Assembly (NCBI GenBank): GCA_009193035.1 | Contig: SWDT01000639.1 | Span: 1-43,445, forward strand | DNA: 43,445 nt | Origin: Halicephalobus mephisto | Taxonomy: Eukaryota; Nematoda; Chromadorea; Rhabditida; Panagrolaimidae | Direction: 5' to 3' | Shown here: in pieces, positions 11,516 to 21,661 of the stretch | How positions within the stretch are numbered: position 1 is the stretch's first letter | Layout of the letters: each line of letters starts with the position of its first letter | Translations under genes and position numbers: made by a program | Notes under the pieces: generated by a model | Seen by the model: the letters and a program-made list of their open reading frames with translations, nothing else | Told to the model about the DNA's origin: nothing | Databases searched by the model: none

Positions 11516-14500
11516 ATGGTCGAAAATCTGGAAAAAGCGAAAAATTCCATCAGACAAGAGCTAGATGCCGTTCTGAAAGTAGCAGCTCAACAATATCACG
11601 ACGATGACAAGATTTCCGAGTAAGTTTTCATATATCATTTTTAAATTTTTTTATACATCAATTTTTAAGTTTTTATATATCAATTTACTAATAACTACAT
11701 GTATCAATTTTTAAGTTTATATATTCATCAATTTTGAATTTTTTCATATCAAATTTAAAAATTACTATATATTAGTTTACTAATAACTTCATATATAAAT
11801 TTTTAAGTTTTTATATATCAGTTTACTAATAACTTTATATATCAATTTTGAGGTTTTTATATATCAATTCTCAATGTTTTCATTTGAAAGTTTTCAGTGA
11901 AGCTAATCAAGCGATTTGTAACGTGATTGAATCAGTATTCATCCATGGTTTGAAAGATGCGTTTTTTCTCAAAGGATCTCGGTATTCAAAGTATCCCGAA
12001 CCTGTAGGTGTTTGTGTAAATTTAATGCATAAATGGAGTTTTCAGAATTTCTGGCCCTTTGTGTCAAAGTTCACTCACAGAAGCATCCAGAACCAGATTA
12101 AGGATCTGAAGCAGATTAAAAGTGAAATAGGCAAAGCTAGAGTAAGTTTTTACTTTTTCGGTTTTATTATTCCGAAATTTAGGCCTGGATCAGGATAGTT
12201 TTGAACGAAGGACAATTGGAACATTACATCAGTTTGCTATCCAAGGACGTCAGACAATTGGAAAATTTCTACGTTAAAAACGCCTTCCTTCGTGACGGCG
12301 AAAGACTGGAAGCCTTGATGGGATATCTGAAAGCCCTGGCGAAGCTCCCTATCAAAGCCCCGATTAATTCGAGTTTTCTGAACTCCTGGACTCCATCTCC
12401 GTTGATTCTGGCCGGACTGATCACCGGAAAACCTCAAAGAGTTACCGTTGTTCCGAGTGCTAAAAAGAAAAATCCATCCTCGAATAATCTTGAAGAAGAA
12501 GAAGTCGAAGAAGCCGTCAACGCTTTGGATCTTCTAGATGAAACAACGAATTCAGAATCTCCGGCGTCTCCTTTCAGGAAGTCATATGTCGACGATGACA
12601 ACAGTTCGGTTTATTCTCACACGTCGTTACTTGAGCCGAATCCACCCATTGGGATCCCCTGCACTTTGAAACCGACGTATTCTCCGTTTTTGTCTTCTAC
12701 GCCAGAAAACAGACCATTGGAGCATGTGCCGCTGTTCAATCTGACTCCAGATGCGAGTTCTCCCACGGAAGTCCTTGTCAACAGAAGGAAAACCACCCGA
12801 GTAAGGAAAATCTCGAAAGGAAGCGGATCTGACGAATCCAGAAGAGGAAGCCTGACTCATCTGAACGCAGAAATGGTTCCGTTGTCGAGTTCTCTGCCAA
12901 ATAACACAGGATTGATGAGTTTCCGAGAAATGGAAAAAGTAATGTCGAAAGAGAAATCCGTCCCTGCATTGCTGGGAATGGTCAAAAAAGAATCCTACAC
13001 TTCTGATTCCCCAATTGAAAGACCCTTATTGTCGACAGAAAACTCCATAGATGAAAACGATGATTTTTATATTCCCCCAAAGTCGACGAAACCGGTGGAT
13101 ATCTTTGGGAATCAAAAACCCGAAGATCACAATGATACTGTAACTTTCGGGACTTCTCTTCATGACGAAATTATCGCCGCTGGCTATGATCCAAATTCAA
13201 CGTCGACTTCGACGATACCGGGGACTAGTCCAAGTAGTGGTCCTGGATCATCTACTGGAAACAGTCTAGCAACGAAAGGATGGTCTGTGTCTTCGAGAAA
13301 CGAATCTGTGTCCAGCGAAATTTCGAGTTTGGAAAATTCGTTCAATTTCGGCAATGCCATGAAGGATATCCTCAAAGAAAGGAGAGATTCATTTGACGAA
13401 GTCGGGACGTTGACAGAAGCTTTGCCGATCATAGGGAAAATAGAAGAAGTTGAGAAAGAAGATCCCCAAGATTCAGAAGTGGCTGTTTTGAAAAAATCCG
13501 AAGAATTAAAACAAACAATTTTCGAAAAAATCAAAGAAGACAAAAACGAACCTGTTGTTATTGAGGAAAACACCTTTGAAGGTACTGACGAGTACGGTAT
13601 AACTAGGAACACATTGACAATATTCACAGAAATCGCGATAGAACAAGGATTGGATAAACAAGATTACAGATGTCTTTCTTGTAGAAAGTCGATCGGAGGT
13701 CCATTTGGGAAATTCAAGTAAGTTTCATTAAAACAGAAGTATTATAATGATGTTCACCCGAACAATAAGGATACAATTTTTATATTTTTTAACGATAGTA
13801 CAACTGAAAGTCTCATTTATACCCTACAGTATTCCACACTGATGTTTAAGCTATCCCTTCAGGTCTTCTTTTTCTAGTTTAATCTTTTTTCTCAACAGTC
13901 ATCTAATAATATATAGGACTATATTGATAAAAACCAATTGTTAAGATAAAAAACAGGATTTTAACAACCTTTAATAGGACAGAGATACAATTATATATCT
14001 TCTACACAAAACAACTGAGAACCTCACTCTTATTCTACAGTGTTCCACACTCCCTGATGTTCAGGCTATCTCTTAGGGTCTTCTCTAGTTCAGTTTTCTG
14101 CCCCAGTAGGTTTAAATTGATTATTTCGTCTACACGACAGTCACTCCAGTTTTGAATTTTTTATTTTTAAATGTGTTTTTTACTTAGCTGGTATGTTAAG
14201 TTAATCCAGTTACTATTCACAGTGAATGAGCAAGTGCAAATCCCCTATAAAACCAGCACGCTTTGAGGAATAATGGTACACTTAGTGGATAAGGACATAA
14301 TCCAGGGTATTTAAACTCCAGTGACGTCATTGTAAGAGTCAATCCTAGTTCTGTTGCTTTAGTTATTCTGTCTTATTGTAGGGTATACGTATCGTCCGAG
14401 TTCCAGAGAATAAAGACACTAATCCTAGCCACACCCCGGACATGAACAATTACAAAAAACTATAAAAACGAAAAATATGAGGTAAATCTTGCAACGTAAA

Positions 14501-15418
14501 CGAAAACATTTGTCGTATAGTCCATTTTTTTGCTTTTATGTCATTTTTTCAGTTGATTGATATCTTAGGAGGTAATCCGATTACAAAAAATAATTAAAAA
14601 TGAAAAATATGAGAAATCTTGCGAGATAAAAAAAAAGGTTGAGAGCCAACTGCTGGACGGCGATTATCTAATCCTTAAAGTACTTTTAGCATGTGCTGGT
14701 TAGATGCCCGTTATTACTGTGACGAATGCTGGAAACGAGGAGATGAGAACATTATCCCGGCCAGAGTCGTGCTGAATTGGGACTGTAAAAAAAGACCGAT
14801 TTCGAAAGCTTCCAAGGCTTTCCTCAAAGCCAATGCAGATCGGCCTTTGATCAGGATAGATAAAGTTAATCCTGAACTTTACGAACATTCCAAATTAATG
14901 ACTAAAATTTTGGTAAGTAGTATTGTTTAATTTTTATTTGAGTTTATATTTTAGAAATTGAGAGAAAAACTTAGTCTTGTTGTGGTGTATCTTCTGTCAT
15001 GTAAGCAATCAGTCGCTGAAGACTTGAAACGACGAGTCTGGCCTCAAGATTATCTCTACAGCGATGTCCATCTCTACAGTTTCAGCGACCTCGAAAACGC
15101 TCTTACAGGAGTCCTGGAGAGAAGACTAAATTCTCTCATAAAATTCGCCATTTCTCACGTCGAAAATTGTCATCTTTGTCTTCATAAAGGGTTCATTTGT
15201 GAACTTTGCTCGGCAAAAAAGATCATCTACCCTTTCCAGATGGACATAGCCGAAAGAGTAAGTTTTAGTTTTATTAATCTTTACTTTTTAATTATCAAAT
15301 TTAGTGTCCCGATTGTGGAGCTGTCTATCACATCAAATGCTTCAAAAACGTAAAATGTCCGAAATGCTTGAGACGAGCGAAATATTCAGCAACTAGAACA
15401 GAACTGCCTCTGGAATGA
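11516..15418 (+). CDS. RUN domain + Rubicon-homology (RH) zinc protein, Rubicon-like
   Basis: Six exons give 840 residues: 11516-11619, 11898-12141, 12183-13717, 14690-14912, 14955-15257 and 15305-15418. Residues about 30-190 form a RUN domain, with VIESVFIHGLKD, FWPFV and KARAWIRIVLNEGQLEHYI. Residues about 200-590 are Ser/Pro/Glu-rich and probably disordered. Residues about 608-835 form the RH (DUF4206, zf-RING_9) domain. Its zinc ligands are visible as CLSC, CDEC, CHLC..CELC and CPDC..HxxC..CPKC, with the family motifs IPARVVLNWD and KKIIYPF. RH domains of Rubicon, Pacer and PLEKHM1 bind Rab7 on late endosomes. No PH domain is visible, so Rubicon fits better than PLEKHM1. Rubicon restrains the VPS34-VPS15 kinase, and vps-15 is the divergent neighbour. 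Exact orthology (Rubicon, PLEKHM1 or a merged nematode form) is uncertain. AATAAA follows at 15485. Confidence 0.9.
11636..11876. repeat. Tandem AT-rich minisatellite in intron 1 of the Rubicon-like gene
   Basis: Almost the whole 278 bp intron consists of imperfect copies of TTTTTAAGTTTTTATATATC alternating with AATTTACTAATAACTTCATA. The composite period is about 45-90 bases, with at least four partial copies. Confidence 0.7.
13801..14100. repeat. Direct duplication of ~90 bp in intron 3
   Basis: Copy 1 (about 13801-13890) and copy 2 (about 14010-14097) share CAACTGA-AGnCTCA, a TATTCTACAGTGTTCCACACT-like stretch, GATGTTnAGGCTATC and GGTCTTCT. They lie in the same orientation, about 210 bases apart. 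Confidence 0.75.
14440..14635. repeat. Second direct duplication in intron 3
   Basis: The words ATTACAAAAAACTATAAAAA and GAAAAATATGAG..AAATCTTGC at about 14450-14500 recur at about 14580-14622 with small changes. Copies are about 130 bases apart. Confidence 0.6.
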
Positions 15419-15484
15419 AGTTGATCAAGTTGGGTAAATTTATGGGTAAAGATGTTTAAAGGTATATCAAAGAAAAGTGATAAA

Positions 15485-15490
15485 AATAAA
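15485..15490 (+). other. Poly(A) signal AATAAA of the Rubicon-like gene
   Basis: The hexamer lies 67 bases after the TGA at 15416-15418, the right distance for 3' end formation. Confidence 0.7.
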
Positions 15491-15619
15491 CAATGATTTT
15501 TTTACAACAAAATTGAAGAATATTTTAATATTGAAATTTTACAAAATTACATGAAAGTTTTTGGAATTTTTAGAATCCAATAAAAATTTCTGACGTTTTT
15601 AGGAATTTAGATAATTTGG

Positions 15620-15632
15620 GAATGTTCTAGAA
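15620..15632. promoter_or_regulatory. Heat-shock-element-like triplet upstream of the GST gene
   Basis: The sequence GAATGTTCTAGAA has perfect GAA-nn-TTC-nn-GAA spacing, about 305 bases before the GST start codon. GST genes are common stress-response targets, so this copy is the most plausible functional one in the window. It also lies in a TTC/GAA-rich repeat, which is a reason for caution. Confidence 0.4.
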
Positions 15633-15883
15633 TCTAATTGTGACTTCTGGAATTTCCGAAGTTTTGAAATTTTCAAAAATCAATAAAAATTTACAACACC
15701 AAAAATCAAAAATTTTGTTTTCAGAAATTAACGCAAAATAATTTTGCAGCACTCCTTCATGATGATTTTTTATCTTAATTAGATGTAAACAAAATTCCTT
15801 TTGATTATCTGTGTAACCATAATAATTAGGACACAGGTTAGACACAAAAACCATGTGTTATTGATTGTTTGCTGCAGAACGGG

Positions 15884-15890
15884 TATAAAA
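15884..15890 (+). promoter_or_regulatory. TATA box of the GST gene
   Basis: GGGTATAAAAGTGG lies 46-52 bases before the ATG at 15936, which leaves a 5' UTR of about 20 bases. The match to the TATA consensus is strong. Confidence 0.7.
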
Positions 15891-15935
15891 GTGGTCCAGT
15901 TTGAGAGCATTATTGTTGATTTATTTGTCAGCAAA

Positions 15936-16621
15936 ATGGTCTACAAGTTGTACTATTTTGATGTTAGATTCTTGGCCGAACCAGCGAGGCTCATGCTGAC
16001 CGCTGCAGGGGAGAAATTTGAGGATATTACTTGGTCGATGGATCAATGGGCCGAGTGGAAGAAAAGTGACTAAAATGAATCTCTAAAATTATCTCAATAA
16101 CCCTTTCAGAATCCCCTACCGGGAAGTCACCTTGGTTAGAAGTCGATGGCCATGTGATCCCGGAATCCTCAGCTATATATAGATTCTTGGGAAACAGATT
16201 AGGATTCTCAGGAAAAGATGAATTTGAAAAAGCTCTTGTGGATTCGACTTCAGATGTCATGAAGGATACCTGGAATAAAGCTAGAGAGTACTTAATGGTC
16301 CGTGGGGGCTGGGGCACAGGAGACATTCAGCAGCTCGAGAAAGATGTCTTCTGGCCAGCAATGGAGAGCGGATTCCCCTACATCAAGAGTCTCCTGGATA
16401 AAAGCGGCAGTGGCTTCATTGCTCCTTCTGGATTGACTTGGGCCGACTTGTGGATCGTCGAGAACATCATTATGTTCAGCGACCTCATCCCCGAGTTCTC
16501 TACCAAGTATCCTTGGACCGTCGAATACCAAAAGAAAGTCCATAGTCATCCAAAGATCAAAGATTACGTCGAATCTAGAAAGGACGTCAGAATCAGTTAC
16601 GTTAATCAACCGAAACATTAA
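15936..16621 (+). CDS. Glutathione S-transferase, sigma-class-like
   Basis: This cytosolic enzyme conjugates glutathione to electrophiles or isomerises prostanoid-like substrates. Two exons (15936-16065 and 16110-16621, intron 44 bp) give 213 residues, slightly above the usual nematode GST length of about 205-210. The N-terminal thioredoxin fold (about 1-80) starts MVYKLYYF, with the catalytic tyrosine expected in the LYYF segment. It ends with KSPWLEVDGHVIPESSAIYR, where the ESSAI stretch binds the glutamyl end of glutathione. The helical C-terminal domain (about 85-205) contains SGLTWADLWIVENI, the N-capping/Asp motif of GSTs, and ends SYVNQPKH. The exon 1 donor AAAA/GTGACT is non-ideal but restores the frame. 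The gene is convergent with the first srd gene, and a related GST fragment lies at 20047-20165. Confidence 0.93.
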
Positions 16622-17277
16622 ACCTATTAGGAAAACTAGTCTTGAATTTGATTCTGAAAACATTCTTTCTTTTGTTGTCACAAAGTACACATTTTTTGTG
16701 ATAATCAATTTAGTGAGAAAGTTTATATAAACAATTTTTATTTAGTTGACAAATTGTTGGTCTTGCTAGATGGATTACAAATCACGTTAATTTAATGTTG
16801 GACTTTTGAACACATCAGAATGACGGGAATATCACTCTATCCATGGCTGAATTGGCGAAGAATAAAAAAGAGCAATTTACTAGACATCTATAAAATTAAT
16901 AGTGTCTGATTTCCTTACAACAAAGTTTAATAATTAAAAATTAATGATTGTGCGATGCAAAAATGCACAGTAAAAAATATCTTCATGTGGAACAAATTCA
17001 TATTCGTTTTCAAATAATTCTCGATAATTAAGAATTCTCTTTTTATAAGGACTACATGAAATTGGAAAACACATTAAAATAAATCGCTTGATAAACAACA
17101 ACTTCTAGAAACATTATGAAATAGAGTCAATCTAATATTTTTCTCCAATATTCGACCAGTAACCATCCTCTATATTGTAATTCTTTTGAATATTCTGCAA
17201 TGCGAAAAATTATGTATTATAATGTTTACATTGGATATTAAAAGATCAAAAAATTAAACGTGAATAATCTAATTACA
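16622..17277. other. Convergent intergenic region, nothing recognised
   Basis: This 656 bp stretch should hold the two 3' UTRs of the convergent GST and srd genes. It is AT-rich. I see no open frame with family resemblance, no repeat shared with other parts of the window, and no strong poly(A) hexamer. Confidence 0.6.
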
Positions 17278-18430
17278 CTAAGGAGTGATATTTCCTTGTG
17301 GTATATTGTCGGAAACATTTGAATGCTGAACCACTGTTCCACTCTTTGATTGTGTCTGAGGGTTGGAAGATGAAATTGTAGGCTCGACTCTTCCACTTCT
17401 TTTCCCACAAAGTGTTTTCAATGCAGATATTACATTATTTCTGTAGTTGGTAACGACAAGGAGGGTCAATAGGGGGTTGGCAACTGGAGTTATGGTATAG
17501 AGGAGAGCTACCACGAGGCCTACACCAGGAACGTTCGCATGGATGAAAGCCATTGTGACAGCTAGGACTATCGGGATGATGGAGACGACACAAGGAACAA
17601 TGGCTTGGAAGACAAAGGTTACGGTAATCTGTCTCTGAGCATCTCTTGCTTGAACACTCATTTGGCTCTCCATAGTCTTTAGATAACGCCATACTTTTAT
17701 GCTGGAGAATATAGTGATCCCATAAACACCGGAAACCAGGATATACGCATAGACGAACAGGACTTTCAGTGGCCAATCATCGATGGAAGCCACGACAAAA
17801 CTAGGGATGCCTTCATCGTAGTTGTGATCAGCTCTTAACAATACTGCTGCCTTTTCCCAGCTGACTGGATTTGGCCAGAAAGTATAAACCGTCCACGATG
17901 CGTAAGTGAAGGCTGCAATAAAAGCCGAGAGAAGGAGCTTAAAGTAGTGGGAAAAGGTGATTTTGATGCCTTTCACGATCATGAGATAGCGGTAGAGAAA
18001 TTGGACTGGGACTCCTGTTAAGCAATAAAACAAGGAGAAGACCTGTAGTATTATTATTTTATAAAATATTAGAAGTTGAAACTCACCCAGAAACAAATAA
18101 AGAGATTGTTATAAGGAGGGGCCATATTAGTTAGGGGGCCAACCATGTACATGTAAAAGTTTCCGTTTTTCTGGTCCGTTTGCTGAAAAAGTTCAATTAG
18201 AATTAATGATTGAAATGAAATAGTACTGTTTTCGCTATCATATTGACAATGTTGAAGAAGGTGTCAATGGAACAATTCTGAAGCAGGATAGGTCGGTAGT
18301 CCTTCAGTCTAGCACTTGTTTTGTTAATGATCAGATACAGTAATATCACATTCAGGACAAATCCGATAACACTGACGAAATTGTCAAAATATTCTATAAA
18401 CGTTCTGAGAGTCATATGGTTAGATCCCAT
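17278..18430 (-). CDS. SRD-like 7TM chemoreceptor, srd gene 1
   Basis: This is a putative G-protein-coupled chemoreceptor for sensory cilia. Exons 18430-18227, 18182-18087 and 18042-17278 give 354 residues; both introns are 44 bp and phase 0. TM1 carries GFVLNVILLYLI, exon 1 has LKDYRPILLQNCSIDTFF, and exon 2 encodes 32 residues with KNGNFYMYMVGPL. Exon 3 has the YRYLMIVKGIK turn after TM3, the loop DHNYDEGIPSFVVASIDDWP, QRQITVTF before TM6, and PVANPLLTLLVVTNYR in TM7. The tail is longer and more serine-rich than in its neighbours. A TTG 15 bases upstream opens the same frame, but the ATG at 18430 matches the other copies. A TTTCAG acceptor-like site ends at 18486, 55 bases before ATG. Exon 3 and both introns are closest to srd gene 3. 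SRD is the best family match by eye; other Str-superfamily groups are not excluded. Confidence 0.85.
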
Positions 18431-18486
18431 CAGATTTTTTGACAAATCAAGTGAATTGTGAGAGGATGCACTCTCTTCTAAGTATC

Positions 18487-21064
18487 TGAAACTAATTATT
18501 CATAGACATCTATAACTGAAAACTCGCGTACATTAAGTCTATTCTGTATCAAGATTAGTTTTTAATTCAGAGAAATAATAGGAATTTGTGCAGTTACGTT
18601 ATTTCCTATAGAAGCATCCAAATTCTCATTACTCATGTAAAATATTTCCTTTGCCTTTTTTAATTACTAGAATTTACCTTAATTGAATACAAAAAAGCCA
18701 GCATTTGAAACTCAAAATTCTGAAAATCCGTGTTTCGAAGAGTTTATAACAATATCCTTTTTAAAATTTTAAAATCAAAAAACACTGAAGTTTCGTTGGT
18801 TCCTCAAACAGAACATTTCAATTCGCGCAAAAATTAGAGAGTAAACGAAGAAGTGGACTTCATAATAAAATTCTTGTTTTCGTTGGTTTTGGAGCCAAAC
18901 ACTGATTTTAAATTAGCTTGATCATTTGTAGCGATAATTCTTTAAATTGTTTTCACCTGAACATCGCTGCTAATTTCTCTAAAAATGGATAAGACTCAAA
19001 ATAAGCCAAAGTGCAGCAAGTCCCATCCTACTCATAAGATGCTCCGGAATATTTGAATTCAACTGCTGTAGTTAATTCTTAATTAACAACCAAAAACAAT
19101 GAAGATGAAGATTATATAACGAAATGTTTATTGAATTTGAAATTTTTAGCCACTTTAGTAAAAAGCTAAGGAGCATTCAGTTTCTTGAAAGTGGACAACA
19201 GTCAAAAAGCGCAAAAATGATAAAATAAAATAAAATGGATTTACTTCGAATAGTGGATTTCCTTGTCAACATAAGGACTAGGTTGTTACTGTACGTATAA
19301 TTTAAAATCAAACTTTATTTTTCACATAAGATCAAGATAAATAGCAAAAGAGAGTCTTCGATTTACTGTTTCGAATCGTACTTGGAGTAACTCTCTGATC
19401 ATTTGAAATAAACTGAAACTTAAAAACGTTTTCTGGAACCTATTGTCCCGGTCTTTTATCGCATGTGTACAGCATCTTTTGATTGGACAATGCTTTAGAA
19501 ATTTGTGTAGATCGTCAGACGAGTTAAACCTCTTCTTCTATCCTCTACAATGGCAAATATAGTCAGAAAAATAAAAAGATTTGGTCTTGGATTATGAATA
19601 ATCCATTCTTATATTTAAAAACGACAATCAAAGATATTTCCTATCTGTATGAGATTTAACAAACAGCTTCAAAGACCATCCATCCTTTATGTTTTTAGGG
19701 TAAATATTTCCTGTTTAAAATACAAGATAATTGGGGTTATTTCGTAAAATTTGATACAAGAACTACCTATACACAGTGTAGGATTAGTGTACTTTTGAAA
19801 CGTTTTAAATTTTGACAATTAATTCATGGTAAATAATAATGACAAACTATTGTAATATAATGTCCAAAGAACAAAACACATTCCTGCATCTGTTCTAGGT
19901 GAATCATGTCTCCTTTTATTCCCATTACCTAATTATTACTGTTTCTGTGCTTGATTATCATTTCCTTTGCAAGTGTTGGCAAATTTTAAATGTTCATATT
20001 TCGATTAAATTAACAACGAAAAATAAGGCATTAACTTCAGCATTAAAAAATGCACTTTTACCGAAACTCGTCACAAATTCCGAGGATAAGTTAGGAGTCG
20101 CTCTTGAGTACCAAAAGATCTATAGTCACCAAAAGGCTAAAGGACATGCCGAATCTATAAAGAATACAGAATCAACTTCTATGGAAAACTTACAAATACA
20201 TTCTAGAAGTATTGTAAATCATTTCATAAGCTGATTTTTCCCAGTACTCAATCTATAAGGTTCCTTAGTATAAATTTACCAATGAATAAACATTTCTCAC
20301 AATTGCGCTTATGGAAAACTTGAATATAGTCAATATATCACAAAAGATTTCCCATATCATAATAAAGATTTGTATATTTTCTGTCTTTATATACATAGTG
20401 CTTTCTATAAAAATAAGTTCATTTTGCTACCTTCAAAGTGAACTATTCCACTTTCTAGTCAAAAAATATACTTAGCGTTATGTAATAGATATATACTGAT
20501 TTTTCACGTTCACCAACCATTATTTTAGTTCTACTAATCTTATTTACCATTATCACCATGGTTAATATGACCTGAGACCAAGGCAGACATTAAAAACATT
20601 AATTGTGCATTCGTAACCAGAAGTGGTCAAGTAAAACTCCAAATGAAAATACAAAACGATACTACAACAAACAGCAGAAAGAATAATCAACGTAATGGGC
20701 AGTGTATAATGTAATTGAGGCAATTACATTACTCATGATCATTTGATCAGTATTTATTTATTATCCATTCCGTCTTAACAGGTTTCAAACGTTTTTAACA
20801 AACTTTGTGGTGGCAAAGCAAACAATTATCCTCTGATTACAGTTAACAGAAATTTGTCAAATCGTAATTTGACTAATACCAATAATACAAAACTAATAGA
20901 TGCACAAAATGTACAGATAAGTATTCAATAGTATTCAGAATTAATTCAATGTTAAAACGGAGGAAATTGTACATAAAAATAGGACTCATAAAACATCAAG
21001 TATATCAGCGAAAAATGAATCAGTTCACTTCAGCGGTAATAGAGCATATACGTATCTAAATTTC
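18487..21064. other. 2.6 kb gene-poor stretch inside the chemoreceptor cluster
   Basis: The first part is the srd gene 1 promoter. The rest is AT-rich unique sequence with one recognisable item, a GST-like fragment at 20047-20165. I see no repeat arms, no RNA gene, and no open frame with codon character. Confidence 0.55.
20047..20165 (+). pseudogene. GST C-terminal fragment (relic)
   Basis: Translation contains ALEYQKIYSHQKAKGHAES, which lines up with VEYQKKVHSHPKIKDYVES near the C terminus of the intact GST at 15936-16621. The preceding residues NALLPKLV..SEDKLG also align with IMFSDLIPEFSTKYPW. At DNA level GAGTACCAAAAG and TATAGTCACC match GAATACCAAAAG and CATAGTCATC. No N-terminal half, no active-site region and no proper exon boundary was found. 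It is a degenerate remnant of a tandem GST copy, in the same orientation as the intact gene. Confidence 0.7.
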
Positions 21065-21624
21065 CTCTGAGTAGGTATTACAGTAAGCCACAATCTTAAT
21101 AAGAACAGAGAAGAGGAGCCTAAAGTGATCTATGGATCTGATCTTAATTCCTTTCATAATCATAAGGTAATGATGAACTAGACTGGACTACCAGTTAAAT
21201 AATAAAACAACACAAAAACTTACAGTAGTCTTAGTTAATAGAATATTAGAATTTTAAACTTACCATAAAGTTCATAAAAATGATGTTATAAGCTCTAGCA
21301 ATATTCACCAAAGGATCTATCATATACTTGTAAAATTTCTCGTTTTTTAGTTTGCTTGCTATAAATAAGAAGCTAAAGGCAATTAGTCATGATAAAAGAT
21401 TACTGTTTTAGCAATTGTATTGATAGCGCTGAGAAAAATACCGACTAGATAATTTTGAAGCAAAGTAGGTTGATCATCTTTGATTTGACACTAGTTTTGC
21501 AGATAATCAAGTACAGTAGTGCCACATTCAGAATGAATCTGGTGACACTGATAACATTGTCGAGATGTTCAATCATCGGTCTTGGACTTATGTGGTGGTC
21601 AAATTCCCTTGGCTCTCGTCTATG
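21065..21624 (-). pseudogene. Truncated srd pseudogene
   Basis: Pieces of all three srd exons are recognisable in order. Exon 1 (about 21609-21405) has FILNVALLYLIICKTS. Exon 2 (about 21370-21265) keeps the YMIDPLVNIARAYN-type pattern. The start of exon 3 (about 21225-21065) includes a MIMKGIKI turn. The start codon is AGG instead of ATG (21607-21609). The DYRPILLQN segment is frameshifted. Homology stops in the fourth membrane segment, so over two thirds of exon 3 is missing. Confidence 0.85.
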
Positions 21625-21661
21625 GATCAAATTAATGACAATGATTCTTTTTTGCTTTTAA

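Larger units (their letters stand above)
13718..14689. other. Large intron 3 (972 bp) of the Rubicon-like gene with internal duplications
   Basis: This intron separates the disordered region from the RH domain. It contains two internal direct duplications (13801-14100 and 14440-14635), both on the plus strand. No open frame, transposase fragment or RNA gene was recognised. It is far longer than the other introns of this gene (41-278 bp), which suggests an inserted or expanded repeat. Confidence 0.6.
15419..15935. other. Intergenic region upstream of the GST gene
   Basis: This is the 3' UTR of the Rubicon-like gene followed by the GST promoter. Positions 15500-15710 resemble the TTC/GAA-rich repeats in the vps-15 introns and include a three-unit heat-shock-element match. 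A clear TATA box lies at 15884. The open frame on the minus strand at 15627-15854 shows no family resemblance. Confidence 0.6.

Noticed and set aside
12237..13627. Minus-strand open frames under the Rubicon-like exon 3
   Set aside because: The plus-strand frame continues through 511 codons between clean splice sites and joins two recognised domains, so the reverse frames are shadows.
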